Positions 24,616-32,935 of a DNA stretch of 64,000 bases are shown in pieces (position 1 is the first letter of the stretch; each line of letters opens with the position of its first letter). A program made the position numbers and the translations under genes. The notes beneath the pieces are model-generated. The model saw only the letters and a program-made list of their open reading frames with translations. It was not told where the DNA came from and made no database searches. Source of the stretch: Geodermatophilaceae bacterium (lineage in GTDB: Bacteria > Actinomycetota > Actinomycetes > Mycobacteriales > Geodermatophilaceae); the NCBI GenBank assembly GCA_013812145.1, contig JACCTY010000098.1:19044-83043 (forward strand), written 5' to 3'.

Positions 24616-25637
24616 GCGTCGATCGCCGCGGCGACGTCGCCGACGTGCAGCTCAGCGTCGTCGGCGGTGTTGCGCTTGACCAGGGCCAGGGCGACCGTGC
24701 CGAGTTCGTAGTGCCGGACTGCGGTGGTGACGAAGCCGACCTGCCGCCCGTCGGAGGTGACCGGGTCGCCGGTCGCCGGCAGCGTCTCGACCGAACCGTC
24801 GAGATGGAGCAGGACGAGCCGGCGCGGCGGGCGGCCCAGGTTGTGCACCCGGGCCACCGTCTCCTGGCCGCGGTAGCAACCCTTGTTCAGGTGTACGGCG
24901 GAGTCCAGCCATCCCACCTCGTGCGGGATGGTGCGGTGGTCGGTCTCGTTGCGCAGTCTGGGACGGCGAGCCTGCACCCGTAACGCCTCGAACGCCCAGA
25001 TCCCGGCCGGGCCCGCGCCGGCGCCGGTGAGCCGCTCCGCCACGTCGGCGAGCTGGCCACGCGGCACGAGCAGGTCGGCGGCCGCCGCACCCGGCCAGGG
25101 CATCCGGCGTACCCACCCATCGCCCAGGGTGGCGACGTCATAGGGCATCGACGCCTCGGCGCCCAACGCGGCAAGCACACCCGGCGTCCCGGGTCCCACC
25201 AGGGACAGCACGGCCCACTCCGAACTCACCTCGTGCGGGTCGACCCGGAGCAGGAAACGCATCGAGTCGAGAAAGGCCAGCAGGCCCGCGCCGGTGCCTG
25301 CCTCGACGTCGATCCAGGTGGTGCCGCCGATCTCGGTGACGAGCAGGTGGTGCTCCACATGACCGTGCGGGGAAAGCACGAGCGCCTCGGTCGCGCGGCC
25401 GTCGGCGAGCCCTGAGAGGTGCTGGCTGGTGAGGCTGTGCAGCCAGGAGAGCCGGTCCTCGCCCGGGACGACCAGGACGTCGCGGTTGCTGCGGTCGATC
25501 CAGCCCACACCGTCAACGAGGCGACGCTGCTCGCGCAGCGGGTCCCCGTAGTGCAGGGCGACTCCGGCGTCGCGGTCGTCGGCGGGGACGGCGCCGGGAA
25601 GTGAGAGCAGGGCCGAGGGCACGGTCGCGAGGGTCAC
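24612..25637 (-). CDS. ygfZ: Folate-binding Fe-S cluster assembly protein YgfZ
   Basis: A 341-residue GcvT-like protein. The family signature K-G-C-Y-x-G-Q-E is present as NKGCYRGQETVARVHN, with the conserved Cys, near residue 252. The N-terminal part has the SNRDVLVVPGEDRLSWLHSL segment. YgfZ uses tetrahydrofolate to support Fe-S enzyme maturation or repair. It is followed upstream by a Fur-family gene on the same strand. Confidence 0.92.
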   Translation of the reverse strand: MTLATVPSALLSLPGAVPADDRDAGVALHYGDPLREQRRLVDGVGWIDRSNRDVLVVPGEDRLSWLHSLTSQHLSGLADGRATEALVLSPHGHVEHHLLVTEIGGTTWIDVEAGTGAGLLAFLDSMRFLLRVDPHEVSSEWAVLSLVGPGTPGVLAALGAEASMPYDVATLGDGWVRRMPWPGAAAADLLVPRGQLADVAERLTGAGAGPAGIWAFEALRVQARRPRLRNETDHRTIPHEVGWLDSAVHLNKGCYRGQETVARVHNLGRPPRRLVLLHLDGSVETLPATGDPVTSDGRQVGFVTTAVRHYELGTVALALVKRNTADDAELHVGDVAAAIDA

Positions 25638-25655
25638 CAGAGCGAGTATCCCCCT

Positions 25656-26093
25656 TCAATCGGGGGGCGGTTCGGCAGCGCACTTGGTGCACAGCCCGGC
25701 CAACGCGATGTGGCCGGTGTCGAGGACGAAGCCGCGCTCGTCGGCCAGCCACCGAGCCACGGGTTCCAGCAGCTTTCCGGGAATGACGGCCACCTGTCCG
25801 CACCGGTGACACACCGAGTGCAGCGTGTCGTAGTCCGAGGCGTGGTACATGGGCGCGCCGTGTCCGAAGTGTCGGTGCCGGACCAGGCCCAACTGCTCGA
25901 GCAGCTCCAGGGTGCGATACACCGTGGTGATGTTGACGCCGGGGGACGTCTGGTGGATGCGCTCGCTGATCTCCTCCGGCGTTCCCTGGCCGAGTTCCTC
26001 CACCGCGTCGAGGACCATCTGACGCTGCGGCGTGCGCCGGTAGCCGCTGGCCCGGAGCGTCTCGGGCAGCCCAGCCGGTGTCGGTGTCGGCAC
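25656..26093 (-). CDS. Fur-family metalloregulator
   Basis: A 145-residue Fur/Zur-type repressor. The winged helix covers about 10-80 (YRRTPQRQMVLDAVEEL, VNITTVYRTLELLEQLGLV). The dimer domain carries CHRCG (Cys95, Cys98) and CTKC (Cys135, Cys138), forming the structural zinc site, plus a His-rich RHRHFGHG hinge. This set is shared by Fur and Zur; the form next to ygfZ in actinobacteria is often annotated as Fur, and the metal cannot be decided here. Confidence 0.9.
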   Translation of the reverse strand: MPTPTPAGLPETLRASGYRRTPQRQMVLDAVEELGQGTPEEISERIHQTSPGVNITTVYRTLELLEQLGLVRHRHFGHGAPMYHASDYDTLHSVCHRCGQVAVIPGKLLEPVARWLADERGFVLDTGHIALAGLCTKCAAEPPPD

Positions 26094-26138
26094 AGGGGCA
26101 TCCTAGGCGTCCTGCGCCCTTTCGTAGGCTCAGCGTTC

Positions 26139-26987
26139 GTGGACAGCAGGCGGGTGGCGGTTCTCGACCGCGGTACGGTCACGCTCGTCGACCCAGCGGC
26201 CGCCGTGTTCTCCGCCTTTGACCTCGGCCCGGCGCGAGGCGACGGTGTCTTCGAGACGATGCTCGTCCGGCGCGGCGTGGCGCTCAAACCCGAGGCGCAC
26301 CTCGACCGGCTCGCTCGCTCGGCGGCACTGATGGGCCTATTCTCGCCGCCCCTCGCGGACTGGGCTCGGCTGATCGACCTTCTCGCCACCACACATGCCG
26401 ACGGCGAGGCGGCACTGAAGTTGATGCTGACCCGCGGCATCGAAGGGGTGAGCGACCACACCGCCGTCGGCACTCTGAGTCCGCTGGCGCCGGACGTACT
26501 GGAGCAGCGTCGTCGCGGCATCGCGGTGGTCACGCTGACGCTCGGGCTGCCAGCCGACCTGCGGGCCACCTCGCCCTGGTTGCTCGGAGGTGTGAAGTAC
26601 CTGTCCTACGCCGTCAACATGGCCGCGCAGCGCCACGCCCGAGCGCTCGGCGCGGACGATGCGGTGTTCATCTCCCTCGACGGCCGGCTGCTGGAAGGGC
26701 CGACATCGACGATTGTGTGGGCGCGCGACGGGACGTTGCACACTCCGCCGCTGGAGATCGGGATCCTGCCGGGCACCACACAGGCGCTGCTGTTCACCCG
26801 CGCGGACGCGGCTGGACTGGGTACGGCGATGTCGTTGGGCACCGTCGCGGATCTGCATGCGGCCGACGGGGTGTGGCTCGTCTCCAGCGTTCGTGGCGCC
26901 GCCGCCGTGACCAGCCTGGACGGCTTACGACGGGGTGACGCCGGCCTGACCCCGACGATCCAGGAGCTGACCGGCGTCACAACCTGA
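26139..26987 (+). CDS. pabC: Aminodeoxychorismate lyase / class IV aminotransferase
   Basis: A 282-residue fold-type IV PLP enzyme. The GDGVFETMLVRRG N-terminal motif, PLP Lys153 in GGVKYLSYAVN, and the LLEGPTSTIVWARDG and GILPGTTQALL segments are typical of 4-amino-4-deoxychorismate lyase, which makes p-aminobenzoate for folate. A related amino acid aminotransferase is the alternative. The start is GTG 26139; the long frame upstream is antisense to fur. The neighbouring ygfZ also depends on folate. Confidence 0.85.
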   Translation: MDSRRVAVLDRGTVTLVDPAAAVFSAFDLGPARGDGVFETMLVRRGVALKPEAHLDRLARSAALMGLFSPPLADWARLIDLLATTHADGEAALKLMLTRGIEGVSDHTAVGTLSPLAPDVLEQRRRGIAVVTLTLGLPADLRATSPWLLGGVKYLSYAVNMAAQRHARALGADDAVFISLDGRLLEGPTSTIVWARDGTLHTPPLEIGILPGTTQALLFTRADAAGLGTAMSLGTVADLHAADGVWLVSSVRGAAAVTSLDGLRRGDAGLTPTIQELTGVTT

Positions 26988-27058
26988 CCCCCTCTTCCCG
27001 TCACGGGCCGGGGGCAGTCAGCACCGCGGGAGCGAGGTTGTCCAGGTTATTCGTTGCA

Positions 27059-27073
27059 CGCTCCGGCGGAGCG
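27059..27073 (+). terminator. Hairpin downstream of pabC
   Basis: CGCTCC and GGAGCG form a perfect 6-bp stem with a GGC loop, 72 bp after the pabC stop and just before the candidate RNA gene. It could end pabC or belong to the RNA's promoter region. Confidence 0.5.
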
Positions 27074-27102
27074 TCGTAGCGTGCTCAGTACACGAGAGAG
27101 GA

Positions 27103-27289
27103 GGTGGTCCAGAGTTGCATAGCTTCAGGACACGTGAGGTGGCCGTCCGCTAGCCGCCGTTCCAACGGAAAGGTTCCACCTCATCCGCCGACGGCGGTGT
27201 GGCAAGAACCGGATGGACACCCGATCCCCGGGCGTCGGCCCTCGTCCAGCCGACCCTGACAGTTCCTCGTCAGGAGCCGCCCGGGGATC
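27103..27289 (+). ncRNA. Candidate multi-branched structured RNA
   Basis: This 315-bp gap between convergent genes has no convincing ORF but strong nested complementarity. An outer stem pairs GGTG-g-TCCA (27103-27111, one bulged G) with TGGACACC (27214-27221). Inside lie GAGGTGG/CCACCTC (27136-27142 with 27176-27182) capped by CCGT/ACGG, and CCGCC/GGCGG (27185-27197). A second domain has a perfect 12-bp stem (27223-27234 with 27278-27289) enclosing two hairpins, TCGGC/GCCGA and CCTGAC/GTCAGG, a three-way junction. From memory the segment around 27111-27165 resembles an intergenic sequence conserved in other actinobacteria, possibly of the raiA-motif class, but I cannot confirm a family. Strand is inferred from direction and could be reversed. 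Confidence 0.55.
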
Positions 27290-27302
27290 GTCCATGCCTG
27301 GG

Positions 27303-27515
27303 TCAGGCCGGCGGGCGGGTGCCGCCGCGCTTGGTCACCTTGCCGAGCAGGTCCTTTGCCTTGCGCTGATTCTCCGGCTTGCGGAACTCCTGCTGCGCCT
27401 TTGCCATCAGCTCTCTGGCCTTGCGCTGGTTTTCCGGCTTGCGCATCTCGCGCCGGGCGATGTCGAACGCCTTGACCGCGATGCCCGTCTTCAAAGCACC
27501 CCTGAACAGCTTCAC
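27303..27515 (-). CDS. Small Lys/Arg-rich protein with a duplicated motif
   Basis: A 70-residue basic protein. The motif RKPENQRKARELMAKAQQEF is followed by FRKPENQRKAKDLLGKV, a tandem repeat of about 20 residues likely forming two helices. GTG 27515 is preceded by AGGAGG at good spacing; the long upstream frame is antisense-like. No family is recognised. It is downstream of the nitrobindin gene on the same strand. The charge suggests nucleic-acid binding, but that is speculation. Confidence 0.72.
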   Translation of the reverse strand: MKLFRGALKTGIAVKAFDIARREMRKPENQRKARELMAKAQQEFRKPENQRKAKDLLGKVTKRGGTRPPA

Positions 27516-27564
27516 GTCCGCCTCCTGTACCGCCGGGTCGCTCGCCGCGGCCGGCGGACTCACG

Positions 27565-28098
27565 CTATCCCGAGACCCGCTCCAGCTGGGCGGACAGGTG
27601 CGGCTGCAGCGGCTGGCCGACCGCCGCCATGTCGACCGCGTACAGCAGCGCTCCGTCGACGATCCCGTACAGCCGGTGGTTCGCGGTGACCTCTTTCGCC
27701 GTGTGGGTCCGAGCCACGACATCGGTGGACAGCTCCCACGTCGTCGGTCCGGTGGCGACCCCGGCGTACACCTCGACGATGCCGGTGGGGTGAGCCAGCA
27801 ACACCTCGAACTCGTCTCCCTGCCCGGCGCGCCACCAGCCCACCTCGCGTGCGGACTGCCGCAGCACGGCACCGTCCGGACCGAGCAGAACCGCACGTGA
27901 CTCGTAGGCGAGGAAGGGCCGCCCGTCGTGACCGAAGCTGACCCGCTGCCGGTAACGGTGACCCTCTATCGTGGGGTAGCCGACCTGGCCCTGGCCCTGC
28001 CACACCCCGACCAACGGCACGAACGGCAGCAGCGCCGGATGCAGATCCGGGCCCTCACGCAGGTCGTGCGTGTCCGAGCCGAGCGGGTTGTCCGGCAC
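27565..28098 (-). CDS. Nitrobindin-type heme-binding protein (FABP-like, DUF1794)
   Basis: About 177 residues forming a beta-barrel. The hallmark GVWQGQGQVGYPTIEG (GxWxGxGxGxYPTI type, here with Q for one G) is near residue 32, and the C-terminal NHRLYGIVDGALLYAVDMAA contains the His expected to bind heme iron. Nitrobindins bind ferric heme and handle nitric oxide or peroxynitrite. GTG 28098 is the likely start, five bases after the stop of a tiny upstream membrane peptide, so the two are probably coupled. Confidence 0.85.
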   Translation of the reverse strand: MPDNPLGSDTHDLREGPDLHPALLPFVPLVGVWQGQGQVGYPTIEGHRYRQRVSFGHDGRPFLAYESRAVLLGPDGAVLRQSAREVGWWRAGQGDEFEVLLAHPTGIVEVYAGVATGPTTWELSTDVVARTHTAKEVTANHRLYGIVDGALLYAVDMAAVGQPLQPHLSAQLERVSG

Positions 28099-28103
28099 CT
28101 GCG

Positions 28104-28202
28104 TCAGCTCGGGCGCTCGGCCAGCCGGTAGACCATCCAGCCGGCGCCGGCAGCGATCGCCGATGCCGCGGCGATCAGGATCAGGACGAGCAGCGTCTCC
28201 AT
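28104..28202 (-). CDS. 32-residue single-transmembrane peptide
   Basis: A short ORF, ATG 28202 to TGA 28104, begins METLLVLILIAAASAIAAGA and ends with MVYRLAERPS. It is one hydrophobic helix with a basic cytoplasmic end. Its stop is five bases before the nitrobindin GTG and it follows DUF1416 on the same strand. The clean transmembrane profile and tight spacing support translation, but no homologue is recognised. Confidence 0.55.
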   Translation of the reverse strand: METLLVLILIAAASAIAAGAGWMVYRLAERPS

Positions 28203-28270
28203 CACGCTCGCGAGGGTACTGCCGCAGCCTGCCGGGTCCTGCCACCAACGCACCGTCGTGTCGAGCCGAG

Positions 28271-28570
28271 CTACGTCAGCCGCAGCTGCGCCTCGTTCAA
28301 CCCGCGGTCGGCGTCAAGGCTGTGTTCACCTCGGTCACCGGCCGACAGCACCCGCAACGTCCAGCGGCCTGGGGCGGCGAAGAACCGGAAGTACCCGTCC
28401 GCCGAGGACTGCACCTCCGCGGTGAACTCCCCGCCGGCGTCCAGTAACCGGACGTACGCCGACCCGACCGGGCTGCCGTCACGCACGACCTGTCCCTGGA
28501 TCACCGTCTCGGTGGACAGGTCGACACCCGCGAGATCCCGTCCCTGCGGCGGCGCGCCACACACGGTCAT
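28271..28570 (-). CDS. DUF1416 family protein
   Basis: A 99-residue protein, MTVCGAPPQGRDLAGVD at the N-terminus, then a carboxypeptidase-regulatory-like beta-sandwich (IQGQVVRDGSPVGSAYVRLLD, FRFFAAPGRWTLRVLS). DUF1416 is confined to actinobacteria and is nearly always encoded directly after the sulfurtransferase; here the ATG overlaps its stop by 4 bp. The conserved Cys4 may take part in sulfur transfer (inference). Confidence 0.92.
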   Translation of the reverse strand: MTVCGAPPQGRDLAGVDLSTETVIQGQVVRDGSPVGSAYVRLLDAGGEFTAEVQSSADGYFRFFAAPGRWTLRVLSAGDRGEHSLDADRGLNEAQLRLT

Positions 28571-29406
28571 GCGCCCTTGGCGATCGGCACCCCGACCAGC
28601 GAGCCGTACTCGGTCCACGACCCGTCGTAGTTCTTGACGTTCTGGTGCCCGAGCAGCTCGCGCAGCACGAACCAAGTGTGTGAGGACCGCTCGCCGATCC
28701 GGCAGTAGGCGATGGTGTCCCGGCCGTCATCGAGCCCGGCGTCGGCATACAGGCTCCGCAGCTCGTCGTCGGTCTTGAACGTGCCGTCATCGTTGGCTGC
28801 CTTGCTCCACGGCACGTTGATCGCGCTGGGAATGTGGCCGCCGCGCTGGCTCTGCTCCTGCGGCAGATGAGCGGGCGCCAGCAGCTTGCCACTGAACTCG
28901 TCGGGCGAGCGGACGTCGACCAGGTTCTGGGTGTCGATCCCGGCCAGCGCCTCGTCTCGGAAGGCGCGGATGGACGTGTCCTGCTCCTGCGCCGTGTAGG
29001 TCGTCGCCGGTCGCGAGACCGGGTCGGTGGCCAGCGGGCGCCCGTCGAGCTCCCACTTCTTCCGGCCGCCGTCGAGCAGCCGCACGTCGGCATGGCCGTA
29101 GACCTTGAAGTACCAGTATGCGTAGGCGGCGAACCAGTTGTTGTTGCCGCCGTACAGGACGACCGTGTCGTCGTTGCCGATTCCCTTGGCCGACAGCAGC
29201 GCCTCGAAGTCCTCCTTGGAGACGAAGTCGCGGATGACCTGATCCTGCAGTTCGCTCTTCCAGTCCAGCTTGACCGCTCCGGCGATGTGTCCACCGTCGT
29301 ACGCCGAAACGTCCTCGTCCACCTCCACGAAGGCGACGTTCGGGTCCTCGAGGTGTTCCTGCGCCCAGTCGGCATCGACGAGGACGTCTGCTCGCTTGCT
29401 GGTCAT
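28567..29406 (-). CDS. Thiosulfate sulfurtransferase (CysA/SseA type rhodanese)
   Basis: A 279-residue tandem rhodanese. The N-terminal domain is inactive (no Cys, YGGNNNWFAAYAY in its place). The C-terminal domain has the active loop CRIGERS with catalytic Cys235. It moves sulfane sulfur from thiosulfate. It is the head gene of the sulfurtransferase-DUF1416 unit, preceded by a 5' leader with a Cys-containing peptide ORF, and has AAAGGAG at its start (on the minus strand). Confidence 0.94.
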   Translation of the reverse strand: MTSKRADVLVDADWAQEHLEDPNVAFVEVDEDVSAYDGGHIAGAVKLDWKSELQDQVIRDFVSKEDFEALLSAKGIGNDDTVVLYGGNNNWFAAYAYWYFKVYGHADVRLLDGGRKKWELDGRPLATDPVSRPATTYTAQEQDTSIRAFRDEALAGIDTQNLVDVRSPDEFSGKLLAPAHLPQEQSQRGGHIPSAINVPWSKAANDDGTFKTDDELRSLYADAGLDDGRDTIAYCRIGERSSHTWFVLRELLGHQNVKNYDGSWTEYGSLVGVPIAKGA

Positions 29407-29488
29407 GCGCGTGCTCCTTTGGGTGCACTAGGTCTACGGAAATGGGTACGGGGAGTGGTGGCGGTGCCAGCGGGAGTGGACTGCCGGG

Positions 29489-29563
29489 TCAGGAGCCCGG
29501 ACACAGCGCGCTGTCGACGCGGCACAGGTCTACCGGCCGTCGCGACGTCAGTACCGCGCTCAC
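29489..29563 (-). CDS. Cys-containing leader peptide (24 aa) upstream of the sulfurtransferase
   Basis: In the 217-bp leader of the sulfurtransferase gene, GTG 29563 opens a 24-residue ORF, MSAVLTSRRPVDLCRVDSAL followed by CPGS and TGA at 29489. Two Cys codons and the RRPVDLCR core match the style of cysteine-sensing upstream ORFs found before sulfur genes in actinobacteria. Its TGA is 82 bases before the sulfurtransferase ATG. Stalling at Cys codons during cysteine shortage would be the expected control (inference). Confidence 0.7.
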   Translation of the reverse strand: MSAVLTSRRPVDLCRVDSALCPGS

Positions 29564-29623
29564 GGCGCGACGCTAGCACCAGCGCGCACCTCGTACCGAT
29601 CACGGGATCGATCGACGCGACTG

Positions 29624-30319
29624 CTAGATCGGTTCCAGCACCGTGTCCTCGGCGGCGGCGCTGATGTCGAATCCGCCGTCGGTGGCGACAACCTCGGTGA
29701 TCTGCAGACCGAACGGCAACGGCGGCACGATGTAGACGAAGCTCAGCTGGTCCTGTAGCTGCTCAATCAGGAAGTCGGGAATCTCCACGCCCGCCAGGCT
29801 CAAGCCCACGACGGTCACGCCGATCTCGTCCGGCCCCGCCACCAGGAGCTGGCCGGTGCCGGACACCTCCACGTCCTGTCCGAGCACCTCGAGGGTCTGG
29901 GTGACCACCACGCCGTCCGGGCCGTTCGCCACGGCGACGCCCTCGCCGATCTGCGCGGCGACCTCGGCGTACGGGACTGACACGGTGCCCTCGACGCGGT
30001 CCACCGGGACAGCTTCGACGTTCTCGGAGAACAGCTCGGACAGCGGAAGGTGAAGTCCTTCGAGACCGACCACGACGTCGAGTCCGGACAGTTCGCCCAG
30101 ATCCGCCTCGGACAGGGTCAGTCGTACGTCGTCGTACCGTCCGGCTACCGCTTGGGTGAGCACCGGGAATCCGTTGATCTCCACACCCGGCGGCGCACTC
30201 AGTGCCAGCTCCTCCTGCAATTGCGTGGCAACGCGCTGCTCGGCGTACTCCACGCCAACCCGGTCGGCCGCCAGTGCGACGACGAGCAGGACTACGAGGC
30301 CCACCAACGCCTTTATCAT
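29624..30319 (-). CDS. DUF2993 (LmeA-like) lipid-binding protein
   Basis: A 231-residue protein with an N-terminal signal anchor ([19 protein letters not shown]) and a DUF2993 domain (VEINGFPVLTQAVAGRYDDVRL, and the hydrophobic end FGLQITEVVATDGGFDISA). The mycobacterial relative LmeA binds phospholipid in the periplasm and aids lipomannan elongation. It overlaps the end of the upstream membrane protein gene by 4 bp. Confidence 0.88.
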   Translation of the reverse strand: MIKALVGLVVLLVVALAADRVGVEYAEQRVATQLQEELALSAPPGVEINGFPVLTQAVAGRYDDVRLTLSEADLGELSGLDVVVGLEGLHLPLSELFSENVEAVPVDRVEGTVSVPYAEVAAQIGEGVAVANGPDGVVVTQTLEVLGQDVEVSGTGQLLVAGPDEIGVTVVGLSLAGVEIPDFLIEQLQDQLSFVYIVPPLPFGLQITEVVATDGGFDISAAAEDTVLEPI

Positions 30320-31230
30320 TGCCCCCCGACCAGAATCGACATCAAGTAGCCGACCGGAGCACCCAAGGCGAACGGCAACACTCCCTGGACAACGCCCTGG
30401 GCAAGGATGACGCCACGCCGCTCAGCGGCGGCGTAGGAGGCACCGATCGCGATCAGGCACGCCAGGCCGCCTAGGACACCTCCGAGGATCACCGCTCCCA
30501 ACTGCTCGACCAACCCGTCGACCTGCGCGCGTCGCACCGCCACGAGCATCGCCGCGCCGGTTCCCAGGACAAAGCCGAGCAGACCCCGCGGCACCCCCTC
30601 GACGATGCGGGGGTAAGGCACCAGCAAATCCACCAGATGTCCGGTCACGACGGCAGCGCCGATCGCTGCCACGCACGTGTCGAGCAGCGCCGGACCATCG
30701 GGCAGCCAGAACAGCAGGACGTACATCGACGGCGCCACCACGGATACCGCAAGCAGCGAGACGCCGCCGAGTGAGTCGGTCACGTCGCGGCGCGGTGGTC
30801 GCCGGGTGAGCTGATGGATGAAGGACAGCACACAGGCGAGGGCAAGTACGGCGGCAAGCGGGCCCAGGCCGGCTCCCACGGCGAGGGGGATCGAGCCGCC
30901 ACCTTCGGCCCCGTCGTCGACGGTGCGCCACACCAGCAGGTCGGCGGCCGCCGCCGCCCCGGCGCCGATCAAGGCGGCCCCCACGTAGCCACGAACACCC
31001 AGTGCGACCGACCAGGGCAGCACGAGGGCCAACTGCACCGTGCCGACGGCGAGCAGGACGCCCAGGGCCGTCCCCTCCTGCGGTGCAGCGAGCAGCAGCA
31101 GACTCGCGCCGGCCGCCACGAGAACGGCCGGGCCGTGATGCCACAGCCGCGACAGGGGAGTTCGGCGGACGACATGACTCACGCGCCTGATCGTGTCAGA
31201 CCTCCTGAATGCATCCGATATTCTGGCCAC
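30316..31230 (-). CDS. Multi-pass membrane protein, unknown function
   Basis: 304 residues with about eight hydrophobic helices after a basic 30-residue N-terminus ([17 protein letters not shown]). A Gly/Ala-rich helix pattern and a cytoplasmic [12 protein letters not shown] loop near the middle are visible. No motif is recognised. It is coupled to the DUF2993 gene and divergent from glnR, a neighbourhood seen in other actinobacteria. A role in envelope lipid handling is only suggested by the neighbour. Confidence 0.7.
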   Translation of the reverse strand: MARISDAFRRSDTIRRVSHVVRRTPLSRLWHHGPAVLVAAGASLLLLAAPQEGTALGVLLAVGTVQLALVLPWSVALGVRGYVGAALIGAGAAAAADLLVWRTVDDGAEGGGSIPLAVGAGLGPLAAVLALACVLSFIHQLTRRPPRRDVTDSLGGVSLLAVSVVAPSMYVLLFWLPDGPALLDTCVAAIGAAVVTGHLVDLLVPYPRIVEGVPRGLLGFVLGTGAAMLVAVRRAQVDGLVEQLGAVILGGVLGGLACLIAIGASYAAAERRGVILAQGVVQGVLPFALGAPVGYLMSILVGGQ

Positions 31231-31269
31231 TCGCGGTGTACACGCTGGTCAATGAGCGACGGAGGCCCG

Positions 31270-31962
31270 GTGGACCTGCTGCTAATGACCTCAGCCCAGC
31301 AGGCGACCGCGGAAGTGCTGCCGGCGCTCGGACTGCTCGGTCACTCGGTACGGGTCGCCGCCCCCGACGTGCGCATGCTGCTGGATGCCAACCCTGGTGA
31401 CGCCGTTCTCGTCGACGCTCGCCACGACCTGGCCGCCGCACGGGCGTTCTGCCGGCTGCTGAACACCACCGGGCTGGCCGTGCCGGTGCTGGGCGTCTTC
31501 AGCGCCGGTGGACTGGTCGCCCTCAGCGCGGACTGGAGCCTGTCCGACGTGCTGTTGGACACCGCCGGACCGGCCGAGGTCGACGCCCGGCTGCGGCTGG
31601 CGGTGTCCCGGCGGATGTCGGCCGAGGCGGCGACCGACCCGGTCGTGACCGCCGGCGACCTGGTGATCGACGAGGACACGTACTCGGCGAAGCTCCGCGG
31701 CCGGCCGCTTGATCTGACCTACAAGGAGTTCGAACTGCTCAAGTACCTCGCGCAGAACCCGGGCCGGGTTTTCAGCCGCGCCCAGCTGCTGCACGAGGTG
31801 TGGGGCTACGACTACTTCGGCGGCACCCGCACCGTCGACGTCCATGTTCGGCGACTGCGGGCCAAGCTCGGCCCGGAGCACGAGGCACTGATCGGTACCG
31901 TCCGCAACGTCGGCTACAAGCTCGACCAGCAGGCGGCCACCGCCATCCTCGCCGATCAGTGA
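31270..31962 (+). CDS. glnR: Nitrogen regulator GlnR
   Basis: A 230-residue OmpR-type orphan regulator. The N-terminal receiver-like domain keeps the Asp in [14 protein letters not shown] and has VSADWSL-type sequence ([13 protein letters not shown]); the DNA-binding domain contains [40 protein letters not shown] and [10 protein letters not shown], nearly identical to known GlnR. It controls nitrogen genes without a cognate kinase. GTG 31270 has GGAGG four bases upstream and gives the usual N-terminus; ATG 31252 is the alternative. mshD follows at once. Confidence 0.93.
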   Translation: MDLLLMTSAQQATAEVLPALGLLGHSVRVAAPDVRMLLDANPGDAVLVDARHDLAAARAFCRLLNTTGLAVPVLGVFSAGGLVALSADWSLSDVLLDTAGPAEVDARLRLAVSRRMSAEAATDPVVTAGDLVIDEDTYSAKLRGRPLDLTYKEFELLKYLAQNPGRVFSRAQLLHEVWGYDYFGGTRTVDVHVRRLRAKLGPEHEALIGTVRNVGYKLDQQAATAILADQ

Positions 31963-31973
31963 GCGCGGAGCGA

Positions 31974-32927
31974 ATGACTCCGTCGGAGCAGATCAGCGAC
32001 CTCGGAGACCTCGATCCGGAGCAGCTGCGCGAGGTTCTCGAACTCATCGACGCAGCCACCGACGCCGACGGTGTCAGCCCGGTGAGCGAGCACGTCTTAC
32101 TGCACCTTCGGCACGGCACGGACGCCGCTGGGGGCACGGCCGAGACACACAACCTGCTGGCCCGCAGCGGCAACGGAATGCTGGCCGGATACGCGCACTT
32201 GGACCTGACCGACCCGGTAAGCGGCGGAACCGCGGAACTGGCCGTGCACCCGGACGCTCGCCGGCTCGGGATTGCCAGCCTGCTGATGCGGGGTCTGGAG
32301 GAACGGACGACTGGCCCGATGCGGCTGTGGGCGCACGGGCGACTGCCCGGTGCCCAGGCACTGGCTCATCGGTTCGGCTACCTCCAGGCCAGGGAGCTGT
32401 GGCAGATGCGAAGATCGCTGCTGGCCGAGCTGCCCGCGATCCCACCGCCTGAGGGAATCACCTTCAGGCCGTTCGTGGTGGGTCAGGACGAACAAGCCTG
32501 GACCGACGTCAACAATCGCGCTTTTGTCGAGCATCCCGATCAGGGCGGCTGGTCGCTCGCGCAGATCCGGACCCGGGAAAAGGAGCCATGGTTCGACGCC
32601 GAAGGCTTCCTGCTCGCCGAGGATGACCGCGACGGGCGGCTGCTCGGCTTCCACTGGACGAAGGTTCACGGTGGTGCGGGCGGGTCACACGCACACGACC
32701 GGATCGGCGAGGTCTACGCCCTCGGCGTCGATCCCTCGGCGCAGGGTCGCGGCCTCGGTCCCGCGCTGACCGTGGCCGGACTGCGTTACCTGCGTGGACT
32801 GGGGCTGTCCCAGGTGATGCTCTACGTCGACGGGTCCAACACCGGCGCGATCCGGGTGTACGAGCGGCTTGGCTTCACCCGCTGGGACGTCGATGTGTCC
32901 TATCGGCGGATCGCAGCGGCCAGCTGA
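31974..32927 (+). CDS. mshD: Mycothiol synthase MshD
   Basis: A 317-residue protein of two GNAT domains that acetylates Cys-GlcN-Ins, the last step of mycothiol synthesis. The N-terminal domain has AELAVHPDARRLGIASLLM and the C-terminal active domain has EVYALGVDPSAQGRGLGPAL and the YVDGSNTGAIRVYERLGF acceptor segment. ATG 31974 is 12 bases after the glnR stop; a GTG at 31959 overlapping that stop is possible. With mshA it forms the mycothiol pathway in this window. Confidence 0.94.
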   Translation: MTPSEQISDLGDLDPEQLREVLELIDAATDADGVSPVSEHVLLHLRHGTDAAGGTAETHNLLARSGNGMLAGYAHLDLTDPVSGGTAELAVHPDARRLGIASLLMRGLEERTTGPMRLWAHGRLPGAQALAHRFGYLQARELWQMRRSLLAELPAIPPPEGITFRPFVVGQDEQAWTDVNNRAFVEHPDQGGWSLAQIRTREKEPWFDAEGFLLAEDDRDGRLLGFHWTKVHGGAGGSHAHDRIGEVYALGVDPSAQGRGLGPALTVAGLRYLRGLGLSQVMLYVDGSNTGAIRVYERLGFTRWDVDVSYRRIAAAS

Positions 32928-32935
32928 ACCCGGGC

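Noticed and set aside
27111..27155. A TTG-started 12-codon ORF after GGAGG in the RNA candidate
   Set aside because: Spacing to the ribosome-like site is long, the ORF is very short, and the bases are better explained by pairing.
29403..29603. A 66-codon minus-strand frame upstream of and overlapping the sulfurtransferase start
   Set aside because: No ribosome site and an Arg/Thr/Pro-rich composition; the Cys leader peptide in another frame is more convincing.
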